Made by a program: the position numbers and the translations under genes. Of a stretch of DNA of 64,000 nt, positions 44,239-54,884 are shown piece by piece. A model generated the notes under the pieces. The model saw only the letters and a program-made list of their open reading frames with translations, was not told the origin of the DNA and ran no database searches. Position 1 is the stretch's first letter. Every line of letters begins with the position of its first letter. Origin of the DNA: Littorina saxatilis (Eukaryota; Mollusca; Gastropoda; Littorinimorpha; Littorinidae); the NCBI RefSeq assembly GCF_037325665.1, contig NC_090254.1:13858245-13922244 (forward strand). Reading direction: 5' to 3'.

Positions 44239-44840
44239 TTTATTGACCATCATCAAACGTTGGTACCGTGAGTTCATGTATTTGGATCGTCTACAACGAC
44301 ATCAAACATATATTTTAGTTATTCATGCATTGAGAATAATTCAAATCTGTTAGCTATGGATTTCTGCTCAAAATCGATAAAAAATAAAAGAAGCTTGTAT
44401 GTTTTTTGAGAGAATGAAACAAAACCTAAACAGCAGTGGTTTGACCAGGAACATACATGCAATTAAAGATCTGTCGTTCTTCTCCTCAAAAATAAGAATA
44501 CTTGGTTGTGGTCAAGACGTTATGTAAGTCTCGGACCACACAAAACCCTCAAAAATGTCAAAATATTGCTCCAAAATTGTTTTAAAAACATTACTGGGCA
44601 AAACATCTTTAAATGCACAACTGAAATACTGATGTTTAACATATGCACCATATCCCTGAACAAATATATTGAATTTTGTGTGCCCAGTTAAGCATTTTGC
44701 ACATTAACTGATAGGCCCCCTTAATTTACAAGTTGGGCAATCATTAATTTTGTATCCTCCGAATGTGATTCACAAAGATTATTTTTTTAAACAATGTGTG
44801 TGCGCTTGGACCCGCGCGAGCGTGTGTGTGTATATGTATA
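44239..44840. other. intron, nothing else seen
   Basis: AT-rich, no supported features. Confidence 0.4.
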
Positions 44841-45004
44841 GGTTACAACACGAGTGGTTTTTTATATGGCTTGTATTTCAGTCAAGACCCAGCGGATGAA
44901 TATCATCGGGAGACACGAGCCTTTGGCGAGTGGCTCTCGATTGATATTCCCGCTGGGTCTTGACTGAAATACAAGCCATATAAAAAACCACGAGTGTTGT
45001 AATC
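44841..45004. mobile_element. 164-bp palindromic MITE
   Basis: The two halves are inverted copies (GGTTACAACACGAGTGGTTT ... and its complement ending GAGTGTTGTAATC) around a short centre. Flanked by TGTATA on both sides (44835-44840, 45005-45010). A half copy lies at 20,752. Confidence 0.85.
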
Positions 45005-45397
45005 TGTATATCCCATTCTACCATCAAACACAAAATGTAGACTACTAGCGGCACTGTTGCGATCTGTGGAGTGTGAAACAGTGTTTTCAGCGAGACTTGG
45101 CCTTTTTGCAACCTTAAACTAAGTGACCGTCGCTGAAAAAATAAAACGAATGAGTGCATCTATAAGTACGCGGTAACACTACTTTCAGACCGTTTAAAAG
45201 CTTTAAGTAAAGGTTCATAAGTTGCAAGAAAGTAATGAAGTCGTATAGAAATCCATTTAGTTGAAGCGCACAATTCTTTTGCGTTTCAGGTCGGCGGAAC
45301 GGGGAAACCGGTTTGGCCCCCATTTGGCTTACTCGACTCGATTCAGAATCGATTCCACGTTGTTTTTTTCGAACGCATTATTATACAATTAGTCTTA

Positions 45398-45720
45398 TTG
45401 ACAGAGAAGCAAATTTTAGGGAACACATATGTAGATTTAACCATTTGCTCCCTATTTGAAATGTATCTACATGTTTTGCGAGTGTGTTTGCATGAACCTA
45501 AACTGGTATGGGTGCGAGGAAAACAGGACCCAAGTCTGTCACCGCCGCTTGATTGCATTTTGAAAGAATATGACTGGATTACGGAAAAATACACACATGT
45601 TAAGTTCTTAGATACCTTCATCGCCAATGTGGACTTACTGCAGAGCCAGGCAAAAGAGTAGACTTGCTCGCAAAACACGTGAAACAGCTGATGATAGCGA
45701 AGCCCAACCGTGCCAGGTAA
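45398..45720 (+). CDS. orphan open frame and possible exon, function unknown
   Basis: On the plus strand a frame of about 87 codons (open from about 45401 to TAG at 45659) reads GNTYVDLTICSLFEMYLHVL and ITEKYTHVKFLDTFIANVDL, composition like a real protein. Overlapping its end, in another frame, ACTTACTGCAG is followed by about 72 nt reading PGKRVDLLAKHVKQLMIAKP to a GTAAGG donor at 45,718. It could be a decayed transposase, an exon pair of an intron-nested gene, or chance. I recognise no domain. Confidence 0.2.
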
Positions 45721-46263
45721 GGACGGTCTGACAGATTCTCAAAAGTCGTCTGCTAACGAAGCAAGGGGAGGGTACTCGTGTTTTTGTTTTGGTTCGCTAG
45801 CATCTGGTTATCTTGTAAGTTGAATGTTCGTTTTTTCCCACCTGCATTGCTTTCATAATGAAAGAAACGTTTGCTTATTGCATCTCATACATCAGATCAG
45901 TTCTGAGATTCATTTTTGCGTGCAACTGATATGGTTTTCTGAGCCGTGCAATACGATTTTGGAACTTCCATACAAATGTGTCACATTGTTCGGCGCGAGG
46001 TCAAAGGTCGGGAGCAAAGTAGTTCTTCGCCCAAATCGGAATCTGCACTATCATATATTTTTTTGAGTCCATGATGTATTTATTGAGCTATAAAAATACA
46101 ACATATATACCCATACTGAAGTAACAGAGACAAAGAAGGGAGGTCATGGGATATAGATATATATGTGTGTGAACCACTGTTCCCAGGAATGTGCGTGTGC
46201 GTTGGGGCGGGGTTGTGTGTGTGAGAGTGTGTTTACAATTATACACATGAGTATTTCACTCAC
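45721..46263. other. intron, nothing else seen
   Basis: No exon or repeat border supported. Confidence 0.35.
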
Positions 46264-46344
46264 TGCATTGTCTTGAGACAGAGTCACAAGATCTACCAGC
46301 TGCACATTCATCATCAGTCTCGCATGATTCCCCTGCCTTCTTTT
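46264..46344 (-). CDS. cysteine-module exon, 4-Cys short form
   Basis: 81 nt between TTGCAG and GTGAGT, phase 1 to 1. Peptide EKKAGESCETDDECAAGRSC then DSVSRQC; spacing C-x5-C-x5-C-x6-C. The sequence up to Cys3 is a very good EB-type start. Confidence 0.8.
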
Positions 46345-46373
46345 CTGCAATGTGATATAAAACAGTTCAAAAT

Positions 46374-46425
<52 letters not shown>
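46374..46425. repeat. (ATC)n microsatellite
   Basis: About 17 perfect ATC units, inside the intron between the modules at 46.3 and 46.6 kb. Confidence 0.95.
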
Positions 46426-46551
46426 GGCAAATAATTGACTGCTTGTATCGCAATGCACTCGAAGTCATCTACAGAAAATATCGAAGTCAAATCATGAGAA
46501 GCTACAATCACATTGAATGCCTCAGCATTGAAAGCAAGGGGGTATACGCAC

Positions 46552-46692
46552 TGCACTGAAGATTGTGTGGTTCCATTTGATAGCCGTTCTGACATACACA
46601 TCGCCGGTGTATGCTATTACAAACAGCATCATCTCCAATGCATGTATTAGCTGGACTTGTGCAACGCCCGCCGGTAAGGCCGTCTTGGGGAG
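46552..46692 (-). CDS. cysteine-module exon, 6-Cys
   Basis: 141 nt, phase 1 to 1, donor GTGCGT (less usual), acceptor GTGTTGAGCAG (weak pyrimidine tract). Peptide includes GLTGGRCTSPANTC, IGDDAVCNSIHRRCVCQNGY and ends NLQC; spacing C-x6-C-x6-C-x6-C-x-C-x12-C. The longest module; its first residues could be shorter if another acceptor is used. Confidence 0.75.
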
Positions 46693-46736
46693 CTGCTCAA
46701 CACACAATCAGGCACGCAAGCGTCCAATCAACCACC

Positions 46737-46740
<4 letters not shown>

Positions 46741-46781
<41 letters not shown>
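46741..46781. repeat. (CA)n microsatellite
   Basis: CA repeat upstream of the palindrome element. Confidence 0.95.
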
Positions 46782-46814
46782 AACTCACACATACACACAA
46801 ACATATATATATAT

Positions 46815-47290
46815 ACTAGAATGAATACCCGCTTCGCCGGGTATCCGGAAGAAGTAGAGCCGAGGAAGAAGTAGGGCCGAATACCCGGCTTTGCCGGGTA
46901 CCCGGCTTTGCCGGGAAGAAGTAGAGAAATACCCGGCTTCGCCGGGATGAAAGCGTTGTGGACAGTGACCTTCTAAAAATAGTAACGGGTATATGGATTG
47001 ACGCCACACGAAGGAAGGGAGATAAACGCAAAACACTAGAGAAGATAAGGAAAAGTTACTGGGAATGGATCTGGGAACATGAACAGAAAAACCAAAATCG
47101 GTTCAGCGCTGCGCGCTGAGAGCACGTGTTGAAAATTCTCATCGACCAGGTTGTGTCCGGGGTCTACGTGAATATGCCCACCAAATTTGAAGCAGATCCA
47201 TCGAGAACTTTGGCCGTGCATCGCGAACACACACACACACACACACACAACACACACACACACACACAAACACAAGTCGTATATATAGAT
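46815..47290 (+). mobile_element. CCCGGCTTCGCCGGG palindrome element, copy 2
   Basis: Same head (TAGAATGAATACCCGCTTCG), three to four CCCGGCTTTGCCGGG-type hairpins, GGAAGGGAGATAAACGC body, CATCGCGAACAC, CA tract and GTCGTATATATAG end as at 35,575. It holds about 100 bp more between hairpins and body. Confidence 0.8.
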
Positions 47291-47392
47291 ACATAGACAC
47301 ACACCACAGAAACATAGTCACACAAACACATATTCAAAGACATAATAAACACACAATAAACACTCTCGCACACACACACATACACACACACT

Positions 47393-47431
<39 letters not shown>

Positions 47432-47473
47432 TAGACATACACACACACACGCGCGCGCGCGCGCGCACACACA
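47291..47473. repeat. (CA)n microsatellite
   Basis: CA-rich with CG run (GCGCGCGCGC) at 47,451-47,466. Confidence 0.9.
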
Positions 47474-47700
47474 CTCCCGGAATATTACCCCAGACGTTTG
47501 TTTTCATTTCTTAGATAAATGTCTTTAAAGACGTCATATCCGTCTTTTTGTGAAGTTGAGGCAGCGCTGTCACGCCCTTATCTTTCAATTAAATTGATTG
47601 AAATTTTGGTCAAGCAATCTCGACAAAGTCCAAAGTATGGGATTGATTTCAGCTTGGCAGCGTAAATATTAGTCAATTAGTTTGCTCATTAAATTTGTCA
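47474..47700 (+). repeat. TTTAGTCAAG family repeat, diverged middle fragment
   Basis: GACGTCATATCCGTCTTTTTGTGAAGTTGA and TTGATTGAAATTTTGGTCAA match the body of the family at lower similarity than the other copies; both ends are missing. Confidence 0.7.
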
Positions 47701-47952
47701 TCAAAATCGATTTTTCACTTACAGATTTAACAAGAAAATCAAATGCTTTATACGACTCTCCTTTGTCATGTCCATGAGTTTTGTAAGTCTCAAAAGGAGG
47801 ATTCCACTACCTTTGACCCCTCCCCCACCACAAAAAATCGCTCCAGCTTTACAAAATAATGCTCAAGAGAACTTTTACGTCCACATGATTGAAACAAACT
47901 TGATCCTTATGTGACCTGTATCAATCCATTCACCACTAAGAATATTTCACAA

Positions 47953-48001
47953 CCTTGAACGGTTGAAAACGACGTTAAACACCAAATAAGGAAAGGAAAG
48001 G
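47953..48001 (+). mobile_element. 49-bp tail-only retroinsertion with 15-bp target duplication
   Basis: AAGAATATTTCACAA is repeated perfectly on both sides (47938-47952, 48002-48016). The insert is only the 3-prime tail GGTTGAAAACGACGTTAAAC ACCAAATAAGG(AAAGG)n shared with the SINE-like elements at 16.7 and 22.2 kb. Confidence 0.9.
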
Positions 48002-48241
48002 AAGAATATTTCACAAATTCAAACCAATTGCCACCTTCCCATCACCATCACTAGCCTAACATACTCAACATTAGTCCTTAATTATATTTGAAAAAAAAAG
48101 ATTTTTTGATTTTTTTAAACAAGAATCATAATAGTTACTTATTTTCTTTCCCAAATTGAGTTTTGGCTAGCCCAGACAAAATATGATTGTATACTCAGAC
48201 ACTTGAGTGACCTCATTGCTGACACAATGACATCGTAACAT

Positions 48242-48550
48242 TGTTTTGTTTTTTGTTTGTTTAACGCCCAGCCGACCACGAAGGGCCATATCAGGGCGGT
48301 GCTGCTTTGACATATAACGTGCGCCACACACAAGACAGAAGTCGCAGCACAGGCTTCATGTCTCACCCAGTCACATTATTCTGACACCGGACCAACCAGT
48401 CCTAGCACTAACCCCATAATGCCAGACGCCAGGCGGAGCAGCCACTAGATTGCCAATTTTAAATTCTTAGGTATGACCCGGCCGGGGTTCGAACCCACGA
48501 CCTCCCGATCACGGGGCGGACGCCTTACCACTAGGCCACCGTGCTGGTCC
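48242..48550 (-). mobile_element. tRNA-derived SINE with 13-bp target duplication
   Basis: Flanked by GACATCGTAACAT at 48229-48241 and 48551-48563. On the minus strand it opens with a tRNA-like head: A box TGGCCTAGTGG and B box GGTTCGAACCC, promoter elements for RNA polymerase III. The body is unrelated to tRNA and the end is GGTCGGCTGGGCGTTAAACA with an A-rich tail. About 309 bp, apparently full length. It lies in an intron of the cysteine-module gene. Confidence 0.95.
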
Positions 48551-48837
48551 GACATCGTAACATGATGTCAACACCAAGAGTCTATAGCCAAGACTGACCA
48601 AATCAAAGAATGACATCATAGTTTAATGAGGTCAAGACTTATATCCTTGATAGCTCAATGGACATGTTCACTGGTGAAAATCTTTTCCAGCAAATATTTT
48701 CATGGTGGGACTCTAAAATTTGATGAAAACAAGCCAAATTTTGGTCATGTAGGCTGATTACCAACACTTACAATTTCCTGAAATTTGAAAGCTTTTGGCC
48801 CCCAAATAACTTGGAAAATTTCAATGTAAAGCTTTTC

Positions 48838-49850
48838 CAAACATGATCCCGCTGTGACCCCAAAATGTGACGATGGTCAACCAAACTAGGGCCAGGTCGG
48901 AAGATAATCAACCCCTTCAAGTGTTCAAAGTTTCAAAGCTCGAGCTTCAAAAACGCCTGAGATAACGTCAATGTTAAGTTATTATGAATCGAACATGACC
49001 CCCTGTAAACCCAAAACTTGACTAGGGTCAATCAAATTTACGCCAAGTCAGTAGATTATCAAACCCTAGAAGTGTGCATAGTATCAAAGCTCTAGCTTCA
49101 AAAACATCCGAGTTAACCTGAACGTTAAGTTTTTATGCAACGAACATGACCCCGCTGTGACCCTAAAATTTGACGAGGGTCAACCAAACTGGGTTCACTT
49201 TGCGAGATCATCAAACCCTAAAAGTGTGCAAAGTTTCTGAGATCTAGCTTGAAAAACATCCGAGATAACCTCAACGTTAAGGTTTTTTGTCTACGGACAG
49301 AGGGCCGGCCGCCCGGCCGGCCGTCCGTCCGTACAGACGGAGACAACTGTTTTGACAAATGTTTTGATTTCAAAAAAGTGGTTCTTAGTTCATGGATTGC
49401 AGATGTGCATTGTTGTGATTTCACAGATAAATTTAGCGTTCGAAGGGGTACCCTTAAACAAAGGGGCATAAGTAGTAGTGGGAATGAGTTTGTTCGTGGC
49501 GAACTTGATAAAAAGTGTTCAGTAGACCCCAATAAATATCTCCAGCCTACTGAAGCTGGATCCTGAGGGGGGTGCACGGTACGCCTAGCCGGCTTGGAGC
49601 CAAATAAAACTTAGGTCAAGTCGGGATACGATTATCAAACCCTAAAAATGTGCAAGTATTCAAACCGCTAGCTTCAAAAACATCAGAGATGACCTCAACG
49701 TTAAGTTTCTATGATTTGAACATGACCCCGCTGTGACGAGGGTCAACCAAACTAGGGTCACTTCGTGAGATCATCAAACCCTTAAAGTGTGCAGAGTTTC
49801 AAAGGTCTAGCTTGAAAAACATCCGAGATGTCAAGACAGGTTTCACAGTC
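48838..49850. repeat. ~150-bp tandem array with GACCCCGCTGTGACC, interrupted
   Basis: About five diverged units, each with GAACATGACCCCGCTGTGAC, GAGGGTCAACCAAACTAGGG, TCATCAAACCCTAAAAGTGT and CTCAACGTTAAG. After the third unit the array breaks at GGCCGGCCGCCCGGCCGGCC (49,303-49,322) and about 270 bp of other sequence before resuming near 49,600. Confidence 0.8.
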
Positions 49851-50612
49851 TTCAGAGTCGGGTATGTCCGTGACTTTGATATTAAATAAAATGTTTCGTT
49901 TTGTTTAGTCGTAAATTTTCACTGGTCTATGTTGAACGTCTTCGGAATTTACATATGAAAAATAAACTTTGATCGAATTCAAGTCAAGTTTGTATTCCCC
50001 ACCTGCGAAAAAGGTAGGTCGGTCGTGAAAAATGAGACAGACACGATTTTCCTTTTTAGCCACATTGCAATAGACAAAGGCACCAGTACAAAAACACACA
50101 CAGAAATCCAGTTAAAAGGACATTAGAAACCAAAGAACAGAGATAGATGAACACACGTAGTTACAAAAAAACAATGAATGTGTTTATATTTAGTCGATAC
50201 AATCGCATGTGAAGTAAACGGTCTTTTTTCTAAATGTGTCTGTCTCAAAAACATTAATTACAAATCTGTTTAGTTTGAATGGCTGTCACAAGGTTTGGAC
50301 GTAAAATGCTTTTAATAAGTAGGAATTTCCATCAAATCACGACATGAAATGGTTTTGAAAGGCTAACTACGGCTTATTGACGGGCCGCCCGAGCGGCTCG
50401 TCTTTGGCGTCGGGTAAGTAGCTTGCAGGTGGAGAAATTTTTGTTCATGGGGGATTTCTGTGACGTATGTACCACGTGACAGGAAGACGCCGTTGGTCTC
50501 GGCAAAGAAACCACAATGCAGTGTGTGGTCTCGGTGAGACTAAAAGACAGAGAGCGACAGATACACACAGTGATTCAAGGCGCACAACTCTAGTAAAGTT
50601 GTCGTAGCACGT
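49851..50612. other. intron, nothing else seen
   Basis: No exon supported. A Cys-containing open frame at 49,905-50,099 (-) overlaps a CACGACCG repeat also found at 52.9 and 53.1 kb. Confidence 0.35.
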
Positions 50613-51000
50613 CCGTCTATGGCCAAAGTGATCCGGGTTCGATTCCCGGCATGGGCGGTCTATTTTTTTTTATTTTTTATTCTTGTTTACTATTGTTTAT
50701 TATGAACGTTTTAATGTTTTATTTTACTCTAATAATTTTTTTAATTGTGTAAAATAAATAAAAAAATTTTTTTTCTTTTTTTTTTAATCCAAGTGATCCG
50801 GGTGGAAAGCGATTCGTCTATGGCCAAAGTGATCCGGGTTCGATTCCCGGCATGGGCGGTCTATTTTTTTTTTATTTTTATTTTTTTTTTAAATTCTTGT
50901 TTACTATTGTTTATTATGAACGTTTTAATGTTTTATTTTACTCTAATAATTTTTTTAATTGTGTAAAATAAATTAAATTTTTTTTTTTTTTTAAATCCAC
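50613..51000 (+). repeat. tandem duplication carrying a tRNA T-arm-like sequence
   Basis: Two units of about 200 bp, each starting GTCTATGGCCAAAGTGATCC and GGGTTCGATTCCCGGCATGG (a perfect T stem-loop with B box), followed by T- and A-rich sequence. The 5-prime half of a tRNA is missing, so this is a tRNA-like remnant or SINE piece, not a functional tRNA. Confidence 0.7.
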
Positions 51001-52763
51001 GTGCACAAGACAAAAACTTTCATACTGGGGGAGCGAGCCAGTCTGAAGAGTACTCGGGTCCAGCGCCAGCGTTTTTTATAAGAACTTGGAGTGATTGCGA
51101 ATTTGCGCGTTTCTCGTGAGTGCTTTCGAAGTTTTGTAATTTGATTTTCCCCAGCGAGTGTTCTTTGGAGGGCACTAGACTGTGATTGCTGGTGCATGTT
51201 TTTGTTTTTGTTTTTCGTTCTTTGTTTCCGTTTGTAGTCTGTGGTCAAATACCTCACAATGTGCTCAAACAAATCACAGGCACAGGAAATGAACAAGAAG
51301 AAGTGTGTCACAAGAATTTGAATTCTAACAAAAACATGTGTATGAGTTCATAGACTACCACTGTCGAACCCTTCACTGTACAATGTAAATGAGTACAAAA
51401 TATAGTCGTCAGTTTGGGAGACATTGTAGAGCACAGGTGAACTTTATCACAAACGGACAACACAAAAAGTACTTTCTTTTCAAACTTGAAAGTTCGTTGT
51501 CTATTTTTACCAGGGTCTTTCAAACAAACAATAACATGTGTATTTTTTATGTGAAAAAATTCATCTATTTTAACATTGTTGTAATTAAAATTTTAACATC
51601 TGCTAACAATTTGCGTATGAATATTTTTTATTCCTGCACTAGAAGGGAAGAAATCAACCTGTGGAAGACGTGCTGTGGTTTGTCTCCCTTCCTTCGAAAC
51701 CGAAACCGTCTGTAACGCTTACAGGGCCTCATAGATATCAGAGTCAACTCTCTCTCCACCCCCCACCCCCGACACCTCCACGCATTCAGCGTAACGGCTT
51801 GTACGGCGTGTTACTTCAACATAATATGATGATAATAATAATAATAATAATAATAATAACTTCAACAAGTATTTTTTGGAAAAAAATTAACCTTAACAAG
51901 GCCTCAACACAACAGCGCTTCCTGGAATTGCATGGCTGTTACCGGGAAATGTACTGGGTCAAAGGTCCGCCTGACTCGAAAATTTACTGGGGAAAAGACA
52001 GTGACTGCAAAAAATCGTGTACTTCATGATTGGTACAATGGCCAACACAAATGTTGTCGGATCAAGTCTACTTCCATTCTTTAGATGGTATATGTTTTTT
52101 CAAAGAAATAGTCTTTTACATTGACTACTGCCCTCCCAGGAAACCTGGCCACATCCTCAACAAAGTCAGCCAGAGCTTCGTTTAAGGTTGACAATGGGTC
52201 ATATATCGGTGCTACATTACTAGCATTCAAATGTGTATTCATGGCAACAGCATTTTGCCATTTACAACAGTTTCACTAACACTGTATTCTTTCTTGCTTT
52301 ATTATTTTGTGACTCAGTGATAATTTTAAATAAAGTTATTTGCATCATACACTTTGATTTCATTCATTTCTATCTATAACTACTTTTACTACTTTCCCTT
52401 CTACACTGTGACATGCCACTGTATGACGCTCATTCAGACCAAAAACAATACAATTCCTACCTGTTGCAACGTCTATCGCTCGCTCTGTCTTTTGGTTCCT
52501 TGGTTGATCGATCGGTTTCTTGGTGGAAAACATATTTCTGTCACCAATACAAGTATTATTGCATCACTTCCATAAAGGTAGAGTAGCCTTCTTCCTTTCT
52601 GTTAAGCCAATAGGTCTTATTCATTATTGAGCTCTTATTCATTATTGCATTACTTTCACAACAATCTTCTTCCTTGATATTGCGATAGTTGTTATCTCCC
52701 ATTTATGTACAAACGCCGAAAAGACAATTTAACAGGACACATCAACACTATTATTTTGTTTAC
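51001..52763. other. intron, nothing assigned
   Basis: No exon I can support. An (ATA)n run lies at 51,833-51,857. The 122-codon open frame at 51,661-52,029 has no recognised domain. Confidence 0.4.
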
Positions 52764-52838
52764 CTGTACCAACAGGTGTACAACTTCCTGTTTCTTTGAT
52801 ATTGTCAATGTTTCGGCCCGTGTTGATCCTGGGATCAA
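52764..52838 (-). CDS. possible cysteine-module exon, 1-Cys
   Basis: 75 nt between AAATTCAG and GTAAAC, phase 1 to 1 like the certain modules and within the same gene. The peptide is DPRINTGRNIDNIKETGSC followed by TPVGT. It has a leader-like NIDNIKETGSC but only one cysteine, so it may be a linker exon, half a module, or chance. Confidence 0.35.
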
Positions 52839-53504
52839 CTGAATTTCTTGTTCTACTTGCGCTTGGTCATTTTGTCACTCGACTCGGGCAAGGTGTCTGT
52901 CTCATTTTTTCTCACGACCGCCCTGCAGACAAATCGTCTACTATAACCGCCATACACAGCAAATTGTCATGATGCGACCAATTTTACACTTCCTATCCGT
53001 TGTCAGGCAGATGATCAACTGGCTGACTAAAGAATTTTTCGGCATGTGTTTATTTCAGAACACGTTACTTACTGAAAACTTTGAATTCTCACGACCGCCC
53101 GGCACTATTGACGGTCATTTCTTACCAAATGTTAAGCAGATTCATGTGTAAAATAACAACATTCAATGACTGTGTCTGATCAATGCCAGTGTTTTTTTCA
53201 ATCCTTGAATGCACTGCATTGTGAATGTCGTGGTCAAGTGAGAGTTTTATAGACATCGCCGTACGTTTTTCAACAATTTGATGACGCCAGACAGCAGATT
53301 GAAAACGTTCCAACTTGGAAAGACAGCCAGTCACGATCATACAATCGTAGGGAAACAATAGTTGCTTTGTTTGTTTACTTTCAAGTGCTTTTAAAAGTTT
53401 GATTTTTGTCATGGTTATTGTTGCATATGTGCGTGCGTGCGTGCGCGCGCGTGTCAGTGTGGATGAATATAGGGTTTGATTCGATTTATGAAGTCTTATG
53501 AAGT

Positions 53505-53946
53505 CTTATATCGCGCGCGTATCTCCAGACTCGGACTCAAGGCGCAGGGATCTATTTATATGCCGTGTGAGATGGAATTTTGTACACAATACATCACGCA
53601 TTCACATCGACCAGCAGATCGCAGCCATTTCGGCGCATATCCTATTTTTCACGGCCTATTATTCCAAGTCACACGGGTATTTTGGTGGACATTTTTTTTA
53701 TCCATGCCTAAACAATTTTGCCAGGAAAGACCCTTTTGTCAATCGTGGGATCTTTAACGTGCACACCCCAATGTAGTGTACACGAAGGGACCTCGGTTTT
53801 TCGTCTCATCCGAAAGACTAGCACTTGAACCCACCACCTAGGTTAGGAAAGGGGGGAGAAAATTGCTAACGCCCTGACCCAGGGTCGAACTCGCAACTTC
53901 TCGCTTCCGAGCGCAAGTGCGTTACCACTCGGCCACCCACCCAGGC
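53505..53946 (-). mobile_element. tRNA-derived SINE, about 440 bp
   Basis: On the minus strand: tRNA-like head with A box TGGCCGAGTGG and B box GAGTTCGACCC, then GTCTTTCGGATGAGACGAAA, TGCACGTTAAAGATCCCACG and a body ending CGCGCGATATAAGACTTCAT. I recall this body as widespread in molluscs. No clear target duplication was found. Confidence 0.85.
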
Positions 53947-54554
53947 TAAGTGTATCCAATTCCGACCGACTTTGGGGGTACCTAAATCTGACCGATTTTC
54001 CAAGTCACTTTAATGATGAGGTTCATACGTCATCCCAACAGAAAGAATGTCATTCATACAAGGGCCATTCATGAACCGGTTGATGACGCGAAGTCACGAA
54101 CCAATCGTTTCGTCACGAGAGTTGATTATGTCATCTGCACCGCAGGTTGTCTGATACTTGGCGTCATTTTTTGTAAACTTTCCAAATGCCAAACTTTAGA
54201 GCAGTGTTTTTGACTCACCATGGTGAGTATTAGGATTCACATGTGTCCGTCCCCATGTCCGTAGACAAAAAACCTTAACGTTGGGGTTATCTCTGATGTT
54301 TTTCAAGCTAGACCTCTAAAACTGTGCACACTTTTTGGGTGTGATGATCTCATCTTGCTCTAAGTAGGGCCAACACTCTCGCTGGTCTGCATCTCCTCAA
54401 CTTGGATTAAAAAAAAAAAGATCAAAGTGTGCGCTGATGTGTAAGTGGAAATGCCTGGTAAGACTCAGAGTCAGAGAACAGCCCTTGGTTGTTGTTAACC
54501 ACCTTTTCACCATTGGCCAAGGTTACCTCTTCCTCTCTGATTCTTGTGCCAATT
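53947..54554. other. intron with repeat remnant
   Basis: 54,235-54,370 is an inverted fragment of the CTCAACGTTAAG / TGTGCAAAGTTT repeat family seen at 48.8-49.8 kb. No exon seen. Confidence 0.45.
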
Positions 54555-54815
54555 AAGGTTCAGTCTGTAGTTTATATACTGGGACAGCGTCCAGGTACTA
54601 TGCTACAGTTCAGTCTGTTAGTAGATCTACCGACACAGCGTCCAATTACTATGCCACAGTTCAGCCTGTTGTGGATATACTGGGACAGCGTCCAGGTACT
54701 ATATCACAGTTCAGTCTGTAGTGGATATACTGGGACTGCGTCCAGGTATTATGCCACAGTTCAGTCTGTAGTGGATATACTAGGACTGCGTTAAGGTACT
54801 CTGCCACAGTCTTTG
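54555..54815 (+). repeat. ~51-bp minisatellite, 5 copies
   Basis: Units contain CAGTTCAGTCTGTAGTGGAT, ATACTGGGACAGCGTCCAGG and TACTATGCCA with moderate divergence. Confidence 0.9.
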
Positions 54816-54884
54816 AGGATGTCTTTTCCGTTTTTGTGATAGTTGGGGCGGAACTGTCAAGTAATCTTTGACTAAGTCGGGACT

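Noticed and set aside
48229-48563. tRNA gene on the minus strand
   Set aside because: A and B boxes and 13-bp target duplications with a GTTAAAC tail show that it is a SINE.
50613-50660. tRNA gene
   Set aside because: Only the T-arm and a poor acceptor pairing are present; no D-arm or anticodon arm.
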